Assembly: GCA_025774805.1 (NCBI GenBank)
Contig: JALGZR010000052.1
Location: 19,985 to 83,984, forward strand
DNA length: 64,000 nt
Origin: a bacterium
Lineage (GTDB): Bacteria > ARS69
Direction of reading: 5' to 3'
Each line of letters starts with the position of its first letter. Positions within the stretch are counted from its first letter, which is position 1. Made by a program: the position numbers and the translations under genes. The notes under the pieces are model-generated. The model was not told the DNA's origin. It searched no databases and saw only the letters and a list, made by a program, of their open reading frames with translations. This document shows positions 53,528 through 62,008 of this stretch, piece by piece.

Positions 53528-54871
53528 GTGTCTTCCTACCCACGCCTGCTGTTGCCCCTGCTCCTGCTCACGGCCGCCGTCCCGGCCGCCGCCGCCGAGG
53601 CTCCTCTCGAGCTCGAGACGATCGCGCTGATCGGAAACGACCGGACCCCACGCGAGATCGCGCTTCTCTACTTTCCGCTCGCCGAGGGAGATCCCGTGAC
53701 GCCGGACGGTCTCCTCGACGCCGTGGACGCGCTCCGCGCGAGCGAGCTCTTCACTTCCGTCGACTTCCGGACGAGGGTCGGCAGCGTGCGGGGCCGGGTC
53801 GCGCTGGATCTCCTCGTCGAGGAGAGAGGAGTCGAGTTCCGTTTCGGGACCGGCTTCCGGGATCTCGACGGTTGGTATCTGATCCCCGCCCAGCTTCGCT
53901 TCGACAACCGCCTCGGACGGGGCGAGCGAATCCGCCTGCAGGTCAAGCTGGGCTACCGGATCGCCGGAGTGGAGTTCCTTCTCGAGGAGCCCCGCGTCGG
54001 CGACGGACAGACGTTCTGGGGAATCCGAGCGGGCGGGTACGGCACGACGCGCACGTACTACGTCGACGAGACCGAGTACGAGCATCGGCTGGGGCGGGGG
54101 CTCTTCGAGGCCCACCTCGGTCGCCGGATCGGCCGGAGCTGGGCGATCGAGATCGGCGGCGGGTTCGAATCGGTCGACTCCGACTCCGTGCCCGAGGCGG
54201 CCGAGGACGACGAGTTCCGGGAGATCGAGCGGGGCGACGAGCTTCCCTTCGACGAGCTGCCTCCCGCGATCGCCTCTCACGTGGGCATCGCGAATCGCAG
54301 CATCTTCCACGCGCAGCTCGCCGTCGACACGCGGTCGCGTCGCCGCGTCGCCGCGACCCCCGCCTCCGGGCTGTGGGGTCGCCTGCGGGGTGAGGGGCGA
54401 TTGGGCGAAGGGCCGGACGTCGTCGCGGTCACCGCCGATCTCCGGGCCTACCGCCGGCTGCTTGGTGGCGGGCTCGCCCTGCGGCTGAAGGGGGGTGCGA
54501 TCGGAGAGGCCGCCCCCTGGTACGACCGCTACTACCTCGGAGGTCTCTACACCGTTCGCGGTTTCCCCGGTCAGTCGCTCTCTCCGTCGGGCGGCGACAC
54601 CAGGTTCTGGACGGCGTCTCTCGAGTTCCGCGCCCGTCTCGCCGGGAACTCCGCCGATCCGCGGGTAGCGGCCGTGCTGTTCGTCGACGCCGGCGACGGA
54701 TGGACCGGAACCGACGTCGACTGGGACGACGTCTCCGCCTCCGCCGGATACGGCTTCCGGCTCCGCCTGCCCTGGATCCACTGCCTCGGAATCGACTTCG
54801 GCGTGCCGATCACGGATTCCCCCGTCCGGGAATCGTTTCGCGCCCACGCGGCCCTCGGATGGAACTTCTGA
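53528..54871 (+). CDS. Omp85-type outer-membrane protein with a single POTRA domain
   Basis: The product is 447 residues. The GTG at 53528 has GAGGAAA six bases upstream and gives a signal peptide (VSSYPRLLLPLLLL...AAAA). One POTRA-like domain (about 25-100, 'LETIALIGNDRTPREIALLY', 'LDAVDALRASELFTSVDFRT') precedes a 16-strand-type barrel ending 'AHAALGWNF' with a terminal Phe. The L6 signature 'YYLGGLYTVRGFPGQ' is clear. With one POTRA it resembles shortened BamA/TamA or patatin-associated barrels more than BamA (five POTRA). It probably inserts or exports proteins at the outer membrane. Confidence 0.82.
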   Translation: MSSYPRLLLPLLLLTAAVPAAAAEAPLELETIALIGNDRTPREIALLYFPLAEGDPVTPDGLLDAVDALRASELFTSVDFRTRVGSVRGRVALDLLVEERGVEFRFGTGFRDLDGWYLIPAQLRFDNRLGRGERIRLQVKLGYRIAGVEFLLEEPRVGDGQTFWGIRAGGYGTTRTYYVDETEYEHRLGRGLFEAHLGRRIGRSWAIEIGGGFESVDSDSVPEAAEDDEFREIERGDELPFDELPPAIASHVGIANRSIFHAQLAVDTRSRRRVAATPASGLWGRLRGEGRLGEGPDVVAVTADLRAYRRLLGGGLALRLKGGAIGEAAPWYDRYYLGGLYTVRGFPGQSLSPSGGDTRFWTASLEFRARLAGNSADPRVAAVLFVDAGDGWTGTDVDWDDVSASAGYGFRLRLPWIHCLGIDFGVPITDSPVRESFRAHAALGWNF

Positions 54872-55689
54872 TGTACGGGCGGACTCTTTTTCGAGTCCGG
54901 GCTCGGATTCGGGCGCCTCGCCGGCTCGGAGGGAATCGGTGCACGTTCCGACGACTCGGGCGGAGCCGACGTGCGTTCCGGCGGTTCGGGCGGAGCCGGC
55001 GTGCGTTCCGGCGGCTCGTCCCCCGGTTGCTCGCGCTCGCCGCCGCGGCGCTACTCGCGAACGGCGCTTCACCGATCGGCGCCGAGGAGGGCGTCCCCCG
55101 GGTGGACCGGGTCATCCCCCTCCGCGACGGAACCCTCCTGATCTGCTCGCTCGTCACCTCGGACCTTCCCGGAGAACGGATCACGTCGTCTCTGGAGAGC
55201 GGCCTTCCCTCCGCCGTCGAGATGGCGCTCGACGTGCTGGACGGGCGGGATCGGGTGGTCGCCGGGAATCGGATCTCCTTTCGCATCGCCTTCGATCTCT
55301 GGGAGGAGATCTTCCTCGTCGAAGGCGTGGGGGACGTGCGCAACTTCGCCGATCTGGATTCGCTCGCGGGCTTCTTCGACGTTCTTCCCCGCCTGCCGGT
55401 CACGCCGATCGCGGGTCTCGAGCCGGGAGCACGCCATCGCGTTCGCGTGGGGCTCGAGCTCCACCCGCTGGCTCCGAGGGAGTCGCGGCGCCTCGGGGCC
55501 TGGGTCGCGGGGGGAGAGAACCGAGAACGGGAGGAAGTTCCCGGATCCGACACGCGAGAGGTGTCGGTGAGCCTCGGAGAGGTCATCCGGTTCTTCTATC
55601 GCGGCGGCGAGCGGACGGAGTCGGGAGCGGAGAGAGAGCGGTTCTCGGCCTGGTTCATTCCCGAGGAGCTGGACGATGCGACGGATTAG
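54871..55689 (+). CDS. DUF4390-like secreted protein
   Basis: The product is 272 residues from the ATG at 54871 that overlaps the previous stop (TGATG). A long basic leader precedes the hydrophobic segment 'LLALAAAALLANGASPIGA' (about 54-72). The rest resembles DUF4390: 'VIPLRDGTLLICSLVTSDLP' 'GERITSSLESGLPSAVEMAL', 'ISFRIAFDLWEEIFLVEG' and 'RHRVRVGLELHPLAPRESRR'. In proteobacteria DUF4390 genes also sit beside ntrYX-like kinases, as here. The leader is encoded by a 30-bp tandem repeat (54941-55018), so the true start may lie downstream. Function unknown. Confidence 0.72.
   Translation: MYGRTLFRVRARIRAPRRLGGNRCTFRRLGRSRRAFRRFGRSRRAFRRLVPRLLALAAAALLANGASPIGAEEGVPRVDRVIPLRDGTLLICSLVTSDLPGERITSSLESGLPSAVEMALDVLDGRDRVVAGNRISFRIAFDLWEEIFLVEGVGDVRNFADLDSLAGFFDVLPRLPVTPIAGLEPGARHRVRVGLELHPLAPRESRRLGAWVAGGENREREEVPGSDTREVSVSLGEVIRFFYRGGERTESGAERERFSAWFIPEELDDATD
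54941..55018 (+). repeat. 30-bp tandem repeat (2.6 copies) in the DUF4390-like leader
   Basis: Units 54941-54970, 54971-55000 and part of a third (55001-55018) share GTGCGTTCCGGCGGNTCGGG. They are in frame and encode repeats of RRLGRSRRAF, a strongly basic stretch before the signal segment. Confidence 0.75.
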
Positions 55690-56419
55690 GACCCGGCTGG
55701 TGGTCGCGTTCGTCGTGGTGGCGCTGCTGCCGGCGGCCCCTCTCACGGTTCTGGTCTGGAACCTGTTCGAGGAGACGTTCTCGCCCTCTTTCGAGCGGGA
55801 CATCACGGCGGCGCTCGACGCCGCGCTGGAGGAATCGCGCGTTCGGTTTCGCGCGGAGAAGCAACGCTTCGAGACGGATCTGACGGAGAGATGGATTCCG
55901 GAGATCGCGGCCGGTCGGCTGCCGGCGATACCGGGAGGGCTTTCGGTCCCGGTAGGAGATCCGGAGGCGGGCCCGCTCCGGGGAACGGACGGCGCGGGGA
56001 GAGTCCCGGCCGCCGTGGAACAGTGGGCGCGGTCGCACGCCGGGGAGGCGCGCGCGGCGGTCGTCGGTCCGGAGAGGGTGGAAGAGCACCTGGTCGCGCT
56101 GGTGGATCGCATCGGCAGCGGAGGAGAGGAGATCGTCCTCCTCGCGCGGCCTCTTCCCGCGGGCATGGTGGTCTTCCCGCGGGCATGGTGGCGAGGGCGG
56201 ATCGGATCAAGGAGACGGTGCCGCTCTTCCGCCGCTACCGGGAGGAGCGCACGCGCCGGCTCGTGTCCTACGTGGCGCCCTTCCTTCTCGGCTACGTCGT
56301 TCTCCTGCTCGTGGCGATCGTGGTGGGAGCCCGCCTCGCGGGACGCATCGCCCGTCCGGTCGAGGCTCTCGCGGCAGGCGCGCGCCGCGTCGCGACGGGC
56401 GACCTCGACACGCGGGTGA
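55676..56419 (+). CDS. NtrY-like sensor kinase, 5' part of a frameshifted gene
   Basis: In-frame kinase sequence runs from the ATG at 55676 to the duplication at 56152-56191; residues after about 165 are out-of-frame nonsense. It holds the first transmembrane helix ('LVVAFVVVALLPAAPLTVLV', about 8-27) and a periplasmic sensor of about 130 residues. It overlaps the DUF4390-like gene by 14 bp. Deleting 20 bp joins it to the downstream part as one frame of 555 residues. Confidence 0.75.
   Translation: MRRIRTRLVVAFVVVALLPAAPLTVLVWNLFEETFSPSFERDITAALDAALEESRVRFRAEKQRFETDLTERWIPEIAAGRLPAIPGGLSVPVGDPEAGPLRGTDGAGRVPAAVEQWARSHAGEARAAVVGPERVEEHLVALVDRIGSGGEEIVLLARPLPAGMVVFPRAWWRGRIGSRRRCRSSAATGRSARAGSCPTWRPSFSATSFSCSWRSWWEPASRDASPVRSRLSRQARAASRRATSTRG
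56152..56191 (+). repeat. 20-bp tandem duplication that breaks the NtrY-like gene
   Basis: TCTTCCCGCGGGCATGGTGG occurs twice in a row (56152-56171 and 56172-56191). A single copy reads RPLPAGMVARADRI; the extra 20 bp shifts the frame. Subtracting it makes 55676-57363 an exact multiple of three (556 codons). Confidence 0.9.
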
Positions 56420-57363
56420 GAGCGGAGGCTCCAGGGGAGGTCGGCGATCTCGTGGAGGAGTTCAACGGAATGGTGGCGGAGCTCTCGACCCAGCGGGCGG
56501 AGCTCGCGCGGCTCGAGCGCGTCGCCGCCTGGCGCGATCTCGCGCGCAGCCTCGCCCACGAGATCAAGAATCCGCTCACTCCGATCCAGCTCGCCGTGCA
56601 GCAACTCGCCGATCGCTTCCCGGCGAAGCGTGAGGAAGGGCGGCCGGCCGACGATACGGCGACCGCAGGCGACGCGCCCGAGGGTGCGGGACCGGCAGTC
56701 GGGGCACCGGCAGGAGGGCGGCCGCACGACGACGCCGCGCTGGACGAATACAGCGTTCTCCTCCGGGAGTGTCTCGAGATCGTGAACGAGGAGGTCGAAT
56801 CGCTCCGCCGCCTCGTGCGGGAGTTCTCCGAGTTCGCGCGGCTTCCGGAGCCCCGACCCCGCTCGGGCGATCTCGCGCCCCTCCTCCGGGAGCTCGTCCG
56901 TCTTTACGGCGAGGAGAGAGTCGCGTGGGACGGGCCGGCGGAAGGGGTCGCGGCCCGCTTCGACGAGTCCGAGCTCAGGCGCGCCCTGATCAACCTCGTC
57001 GACAACGGTCTCGCCGCCTGCCGGGAGGCCGGGCGCCCCGAGCGGGTGGAGCTGGGCACCTCGATCGGGGACGGGGCGACGATCCTCACGGTACGGGACG
57101 AGGGGTGCGGCATCTCCCGGGAAAACCGGGAGCGCGTGTTCGAGCCGAACTTCTCCACGAAGTCGGAGGGCATGGGGCTCGGCCTCGCGATCGTGGAGGG
57201 GATCGTTCGCGGTCACGGCGGAACGATCCGGGTCGAAAGCGTTCCCGAGGTCGGAACGACGTTCACGGTCCGGTTGCCGGACGGGCCGCCGGGGGGGCCG
57301 TCCGGAGACGTTTCGGCCGCCCCTCCCGTTCCGGGAGTGGCGGAGGGAGTGGAAGAGCGATGA
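56185..57363 (+). CDS. NtrY-like sensor kinase, 3' part of a frameshifted gene
   Basis: This part, 392 residues from the first usable ATG (in the duplicated copy), has the second membrane helix ('VAPFLLGYVVLLLVAIVVGA', about 30-49), a HAMP linker ('RPVEALAAGARRVATGDLDT'), the phospho-acceptor His125 in 'ARSLAHEIKNPLTPIQLAVQ' and an ATPase domain with 'RRALINLVDNGLAACREAG', 'VRDEGCGISRENRERVFEPN', 'FSTKSEGMGLGLAIVEGI'. That is NtrY/GlnL-like. It could still be translated as a membrane-attached kinase lacking the first helix and sensor. Its stop overlaps the ntrX start (ATGA). Confidence 0.8.
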   Translation: MVARADRIKETVPLFRRYREERTRRLVSYVAPFLLGYVVLLLVAIVVGARLAGRIARPVEALAAGARRVATGDLDTRVRAEAPGEVGDLVEEFNGMVAELSTQRAELARLERVAAWRDLARSLAHEIKNPLTPIQLAVQQLADRFPAKREEGRPADDTATAGDAPEGAGPAVGAPAGGRPHDDAALDEYSVLLRECLEIVNEEVESLRRLVREFSEFARLPEPRPRSGDLAPLLRELVRLYGEERVAWDGPAEGVAARFDESELRRALINLVDNGLAACREAGRPERVELGTSIGDGATILTVRDEGCGISRENRERVFEPNFSTKSEGMGLGLAIVEGIVRGHGGTIRVESVPEVGTTFTVRLPDGPPGGPSGDVSAAPPVPGVAEGVEER

Positions 57364-58880
57364 AGAGGCGAATCCTCGTCGTCGACGACGAGAAGAACAT
57401 CCGTCGAACGCTGGGAATGGTCCTTCGCTCCGAGGGGTTCGAGGTGAACGAGGCGGCGAGTGGAGAGGAGGGGCTCCGCGTGCTCGCGGAAACCGGGGCG
57501 GACCTCGTTCTCCTCGACGTCAACCTTCCGGGGATCGACGGGCTGGAGATGCTGCGCCGGATCAAGCGAAACGACCCCGATCGAATGGTCGTGATGATCT
57601 CGGGGGAGGGCACCGTCGCGGTCGCGCTGGAGGCGACGCGGGAGGGTGCCTTCGACTTCCTCGAGAAGCCGCTCACGAAAGAGCGGGTGCTCGTCGCGGT
57701 GCGCAACGCGCTCGATCTGGACACGATGGGCCGTGAGTTCCGCGAGCTGAAGGCGCGCGAGACGGACCGGCACACGATGATCGGCGAGTCCGAGCCGATC
57801 CGGAAGGTCCGCGAGGAGATCGCCCGCGCCGGTCCGAGCACGGCGCGCGTCCTCATCCTCGGGGCCAGTGGGACGGGCAAGGAGCTCATCGCGCGCGCGA
57901 TCCACGAGGCGAGCGACCGCGCCGCCGGACCGTTCGTGAAGGTGAACTGCGCCGCCATTCCCGAGGAGCTCATCGAGAGCGAGCTCTTCGGCGCGACGAA
58001 GGGGGCCTACACCGGCGCCGATGCCTCCCGCGACGGGAAGTTTCTGCAGGCCGACGGGGGAACGCTGTTCCTCGACGAGATCGGGGACATGAGCCTCAAA
58101 GCGCAGGCGAAGGTGCTGCGCTCGCTCCAGGAGGGTGAGATCGAGCGCGTCGGGGGATCGGGGACGATTCGCGTGGACGTGCGCGTGCTCGCGGCGACGA
58201 ACAAGGACCTGGCGGTCGAGGTGGGGGAGGGACGGTTCCGGGAGGATCTCTACTTCCGATTGAACGTCGTCCCGATCGTGGCGCCGGCGCTGCGCGATCG
58301 TCGCGACGACATCCCTCGGCTCGCCCATCACTTCCTGGAACGCTTCCTGCGGGAGAACAACCGCCCGCCGCTGACTTTCTCCGCCGAGGCGATTCGCGCG
58401 CTGAGCGGATCGGCGTGGCCGGGAAACGTCCGCGAGCTCGAGAACGCCGTGGAGCGCCTCGCGATCATGGCGCGCGGTACCGAGATCGGTCTCGGGGATC
58501 TCGCGCGGGCGGGCCTCGGCACCGACGCGCGTCCGGCGGAGGGCGCGGGGACTCCCCCAGCTAGCGAGGGAGGACCCGGAGAGTTCCGGCAGCGGGAGGG
58601 CGCGCCGGCCGTCCCCGGTCGGTCGGCCCCTTCGCCGGCCCGTCCGCCGGCCGGCGGCATTCCCGCCGTCTCTCCGGAGGAGATCCAGCGGGTGGGGGGG
58701 CTCGTGGAGGCGCGCCGGCGCTTCGAGACCGCGTGCATCCGGGAGGCGCTGACCGCCGCGGCGGGCAACGTGTCGGCGGCCGCGCGCCTTCTCGGGATCG
58801 ACCGCACGAATCTGCACAAGAAGATCCAGAGCTACGGGATCGAAACCACCGACCCCCCCGAGCCAGGAGTCCGATCATGA
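57360..58880 (+). CDS. ntrX: NtrX-like sigma54-dependent response regulator
   Basis: The product is 506 residues. Receiver (1-120) with Asp10 and phospho-acceptor Asp53 ('LVLLDVNLPGIDG'). AAA+ domain with Walker A 'GASGTGKE' (168-175), sigma54-contacting loop 'GAYTGA' (215-220, a GAFTGA variant), Walker B 'GGTLFLDEIGD', 'REDLYFRLNVVPIVAPALRD', 'WPGNVRELENAVERLAIM'. A Gly/Pro-rich linker precedes a Fis-type helix-turn-helix ('LTAAAGNVSAAARLLGIDRT' 'NLHKKIQSYGI'). It is the partner of the kinase encoded just upstream, activating sigma54 promoters, so the genome should encode RpoN. Overlaps the next gene by four bases. Confidence 0.93.
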   Translation: MKRRILVVDDEKNIRRTLGMVLRSEGFEVNEAASGEEGLRVLAETGADLVLLDVNLPGIDGLEMLRRIKRNDPDRMVVMISGEGTVAVALEATREGAFDFLEKPLTKERVLVAVRNALDLDTMGREFRELKARETDRHTMIGESEPIRKVREEIARAGPSTARVLILGASGTGKELIARAIHEASDRAAGPFVKVNCAAIPEELIESELFGATKGAYTGADASRDGKFLQADGGTLFLDEIGDMSLKAQAKVLRSLQEGEIERVGGSGTIRVDVRVLAATNKDLAVEVGEGRFREDLYFRLNVVPIVAPALRDRRDDIPRLAHHFLERFLRENNRPPLTFSAEAIRALSGSAWPGNVRELENAVERLAIMARGTEIGLGDLARAGLGTDARPAEGAGTPPASEGGPGEFRQREGAPAVPGRSAPSPARPPAGGIPAVSPEEIQRVGGLVEARRRFETACIREALTAAAGNVSAAARLLGIDRTNLHKKIQSYGIETTDPPEPGVRS

Positions 58881-59536
58881 CCTTTCCCGCAACCCGCTCC
58901 GACTCCCGATCGGCTCCCGCCGGGTGGAGCCGCATCGCCCCGTTCGTCACCGTCGCGGCGGCGCTGCTCATCCCGACCTCGGCCGGGGCCGACACGCAGG
59001 GCCTCCATGTCGGTCTTCTCCTCCATGCCAACCACCTCGACTCCGCCGACGAGACGACGGTGGCTCCGGTCCTGGTGGACGAGAGGGGGGGAGGGGCCCG
59101 TCTGTTCTTCGGCTACGGTTTCGACCCCTCGTTCTCGCTCCGGCTGAGCGTGACCGCATCCCGTCACGATACGTCCCGGAACGACATCGACTTCGAGTTC
59201 TCGTCCGGCACGCTCGAGGGGGTCTACCTCTTCCGGAACCCGGACGCGTTCCGCCCCTACCTGTACGGCGGCGTCGGCGGAATGCTGGCGCGCGCGACGG
59301 AGGGAGCCCTCGATTTCGAGACCCGGGGCCCCGGCGTCGTCTTCGGCGGAGGGCTCCTCTACTTCCCTACCCCCGACTTCGCCGTCGATTTCCACGCGCG
59401 GGCCGACTTCATCAACTGGGAGGAGGAGGAGAACGCCGTTTTGGAGGTCGCCGGAGGAACGACGACCGTCGAGCGCCCCATCGAGAGGGAGGGAACCGGC
59501 GTGCAGCTCGGTTTCGGAATCAGCGGGTGGTTCTAG
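58877..59536 (+). CDS. small outer-membrane beta-barrel protein (OmpW/OmpA-barrel-like)
   Basis: The product is 219 residues, starting inside the ntrX stop. Signal segment about 20-38 ('PFVTVAAALLIPTSAGA'). The rest alternates hydrophobic and polar residues in eight or so strands ('LFFGYGFDPSFSLRLSVTAS', 'AFRPYLYGGVGGMLA', 'GPGVVFGGGLLYFPTPDFAV' 'DFHARADFINWEEEE') and ends in an aromatic residue (GFGISGWF*), as barrels recognised by the BAM machinery do. Size fits OmpW or OmpA-type 8-strand barrels. Ligand or role unknown. Confidence 0.78.
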   Translation: MTFPATRSDSRSAPAGWSRIAPFVTVAAALLIPTSAGADTQGLHVGLLLHANHLDSADETTVAPVLVDERGGGARLFFGYGFDPSFSLRLSVTASRHDTSRNDIDFEFSSGTLEGVYLFRNPDAFRPYLYGGVGGMLARATEGALDFETRGPGVVFGGGLLYFPTPDFAVDFHARADFINWEEEENAVLEVAGGTTTVERPIEREGTGVQLGFGISGWF

Positions 59537-59540
59537 TCGA

Positions 59541-60962
59541 GTGCTCTTCAACTCGCTTACGTTTCTGATCTTCTTCGTCGTCGTGATGGCGGCGCACCGG
59601 GCTCCCCTCTCCTGGACGACGAAGAAGCTCAACCTGCTGCTGGCGAGCTACCTGTTCTACGCCGCCTGGAATCCACCTTTCGTCCTCCTGATCTTCCTCT
59701 CCACCGGCGTCGACTGGGTGGTGGCGCGACGGCTGGCGCGGGTCGGCGATCTCCGCGCCCGCCGGGGTCTTCTTGGCCTCAGTCTCGCGGTCAACCTCGG
59801 AATGCTCGGCTTCTTCAAGTACGGCTCGTTCCTGCTCGAGAACTTCGTCGCTCTTCTGGCCGCCTTCGGAGTCTCCTACCGGCCGGCCGCGCCCGACATC
59901 GTCCTGCCGGTGGGAATCTCCTTCTACACGTTCCAGACGCTCTCCTACACGATCGACGTCTACCGGGGCGTTCAGCGCCCGCGCTACTCACTCCTCGACT
60001 TCGCGCTGTACGTGAGTTTCTTCCCGCAGCTCGTGGCGGGGCCGATCGTGCGATCCGGCGATTTTCTGCCGCAGTGTGCAAAGGACCGGCGACCCGGGGC
60101 GGATGACCTGGGTTGGGGTCTGGCCCTTCTCACGCTCGGGCTCTTCCAGAAGACGGTCCTCGCCGACGGTCTTCTCGCGCTGGTCTCGGACCAGGTCTTC
60201 CGCGCCTGGGAAACGGTCGGGGTCCGCGACGCCTGGACGGGAACGCTCGCGTTCTCGTGCCAGATCTTCTTCGATTTCGCCGGGTACTCGACGTGTGCCG
60301 TCGGCATCGGGAGGTGTCTGGGGTTTCGCATTCCGGAGAACTTCCGCGGTCCGTACGGCGCGATCGGATTCTCGGACTTCTGGCGCCGGTGGCACGTGTC
60401 GCTCTCGTCCTGGCTGCGCGACTACCTGTACATCTCGCTGGGCGGGAGTCGCCGCGGCAGGGTGCGCACCTATGCGAACCTGATGACGACGATGCTTCTG
60501 GGAGGGCTCTGGCACGGAGCGTCGTGGCGGTTCGTCGCGTGGGGCGGCTTCCACGGGCTACTCCTGATCGCGGAGCGCGGGCTGCGGCGGGTCTTCGGGG
60601 GCTCCTGGGCTCTTCATTGGCCGGCGCTTCGCCCCGTCGGGGCGGTGGTGACGTTTCTCCTCGTGACCATCGCCTGGGTGCCGTTTCGGGCGGACTCCTT
60701 CGCCGCGACCTTCCGCCTTCTGCGGGTGATGCTCGGGACGACGGTCGGCGGCGAGACCGTTCTCGGAGGCCAGTACGTTCTCATGGTCGCGGTGACGGCC
60801 GCACTTCTCGTGATCGTTCACGCGACGACGCGCGACGTTCCGCTGGGCCGGACCGTGGCGCGACTTCCATGGTGGGCACGGGGGATCGCCCTGGGCCTGT
60901 TGCTGTTCGGAATCCTTCTCGCTCCGGGGGAGCGCAGTGCGTTCATCTACTTCCAGTTCTGA
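59541..60962 (+). CDS. AlgI-type MBOAT membrane O-acyltransferase
   Basis: The product is 473 residues with about ten transmembrane segments. The GTG start is four bases after the previous stop. MBOAT signatures are 'LPVGISFYTFQTLSYTIDVY' 'RGVQRP', 'FALYVSFFPQLVAGPIVRSG', 'FFDFAGYSTCAVGIGRCLGF', 'ENFRGPYGAIGFSDFWRRWH' 'VSLSSWLRDYLYISLGGSRR', and 'TMLLGGLWHGASWRFVAWGG' with the catalytic His. AlgI-like proteins pass acyl (usually acetyl) groups across the membrane to exopolysaccharide, working with SGNH/AlgJ/AlgX-type partners; the next gene may be that partner. The polysaccharide is unknown. Confidence 0.92.
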   Translation: MLFNSLTFLIFFVVVMAAHRAPLSWTTKKLNLLLASYLFYAAWNPPFVLLIFLSTGVDWVVARRLARVGDLRARRGLLGLSLAVNLGMLGFFKYGSFLLENFVALLAAFGVSYRPAAPDIVLPVGISFYTFQTLSYTIDVYRGVQRPRYSLLDFALYVSFFPQLVAGPIVRSGDFLPQCAKDRRPGADDLGWGLALLTLGLFQKTVLADGLLALVSDQVFRAWETVGVRDAWTGTLAFSCQIFFDFAGYSTCAVGIGRCLGFRIPENFRGPYGAIGFSDFWRRWHVSLSSWLRDYLYISLGGSRRGRVRTYANLMTTMLLGGLWHGASWRFVAWGGFHGLLLIAERGLRRVFGGSWALHWPALRPVGAVVTFLLVTIAWVPFRADSFAATFRLLRVMLGTTVGGETVLGGQYVLMVAVTAALLVIVHATTRDVPLGRTVARLPWWARGIALGLLLFGILLAPGERSAFIYFQF

Positions 60963-61941
60963 TCGCCCAACCAACTCGTGGGGGCGCACTGGGGTGCTCG
61001 CGCTCGCACTGCCGGCGCTTCTCGCGGCGGGCACCGAGGCCGTCTTGCGCGCGAGGGGCTACGCTCCGGAGCCCATGGAGGAAGGGCGCCTGTGGGCGCT
61101 GGCCCGTGAGGCGGTTCGGCCGCACGATCCGGGCGAGGTGGTGGTCCTCGGCTCCTCGCGAATCCAGTGCGGGCTGCAGCTCGACGCCTGGAGCGAGGTG
61201 ACGGGAAGGAAGCCGGTTCAGCTCGCGATCTACGGCTCCAGTCCGGTACCCGTCCTCGAGGATCTCGCGACGGACGAGAGCTTCACGGGGACCGCGATCG
61301 TCGAGGTGACCGCCCCGATCTTCTTCTCGCAGAGCTCCCGTCGGCTGGAGAGGCCGCGCCGCTGGATCGCTCAGTGGCGCGAGATGCGGCAATCGCTCTT
61401 CGGTTTCGCGGAGCGTCGGCTGGAGCTTGCGTTCGAAGAGCGGGCGGTCTTCCTCGGGCGGGCGTTCGACCTCCCGAACCTCGCCGCCGCCCTCGCCGAA
61501 GGGCGCTGGCCCGTCGTCAGCCACCGGTTTCGTGGGGATCGAAACCGTACCGTGATCCCGGATCACATCACCGAGGCCTCCGACCTGGCGGCATTCGAAC
61601 CCGGCGGCGGGGGCGATGGCGCCGATCGCGCGCCTCCCGACGCCGGTCCGGTCATCGAGCGGGTGACGGCGGCCGTGGAGCGCCTAGAGAAGCGGGGAGG
61701 GAGAGCCGTTTTGGTGGCGCTCCCGGCGCGCGGGTCGGTCGCGCTGGAAGAGCGGCGCCTCACGCCCCGATCCCGCTACTGGGACGTTCTCGTGAGTGCT
61801 CTCGACGTGCCCGCCATTCACTGGGAGGACGAGCCGGAGCTTCGCGAGCTTCGCCCGGCGGACTCCATGCACCTGCCCGGTGAGCAGGCCGAGCTCTGGA
61901 CCCGGTCCGTCGCCCGGATGGTGCGCGACCTCGGGTCGTAG
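60937..61941 (+). CDS. SGNH/AlgX-like partner of the O-acyltransferase
   Basis: The product is 334 residues. The GTG at 60937 (GGGGGAG upstream) overlaps the acyltransferase gene by 26 bp. One N-terminal membrane segment (about 18-33) precedes an SGNH-hydrolase-like domain: block I 'EVVVLGSSRIQCGLQLDAWS' with candidate Ser, then 'PVQLAIYGSSPVPVLEDLAT', and near the end 'RPADSMHLPGEQAELWTRSV' with candidate Asp/His. This layout occurs in DltD/AlgJ/DUF1574-like proteins paired with MBOAT enzymes. It probably completes acyl transfer in the periplasm; the catalytic triad assignment is tentative. Confidence 0.72.
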   Translation: MRSSTSSSDRPTNSWGRTGVLALALPALLAAGTEAVLRARGYAPEPMEEGRLWALAREAVRPHDPGEVVVLGSSRIQCGLQLDAWSEVTGRKPVQLAIYGSSPVPVLEDLATDESFTGTAIVEVTAPIFFSQSSRRLERPRRWIAQWREMRQSLFGFAERRLELAFEERAVFLGRAFDLPNLAAALAEGRWPVVSHRFRGDRNRTVIPDHITEASDLAAFEPGGGGDGADRAPPDAGPVIERVTAAVERLEKRGGRAVLVALPARGSVALEERRLTPRSRYWDVLVSALDVPAIHWEDEPELRELRPADSMHLPGEQAELWTRSVARMVRDLGS

Positions 61942-62008
61942 AGCGACCCGATTCCGGGTAGACTGACGCGGGCGGCGACCGGCCGCTCGATTTCATCGGG
62001 AGCCCTCC

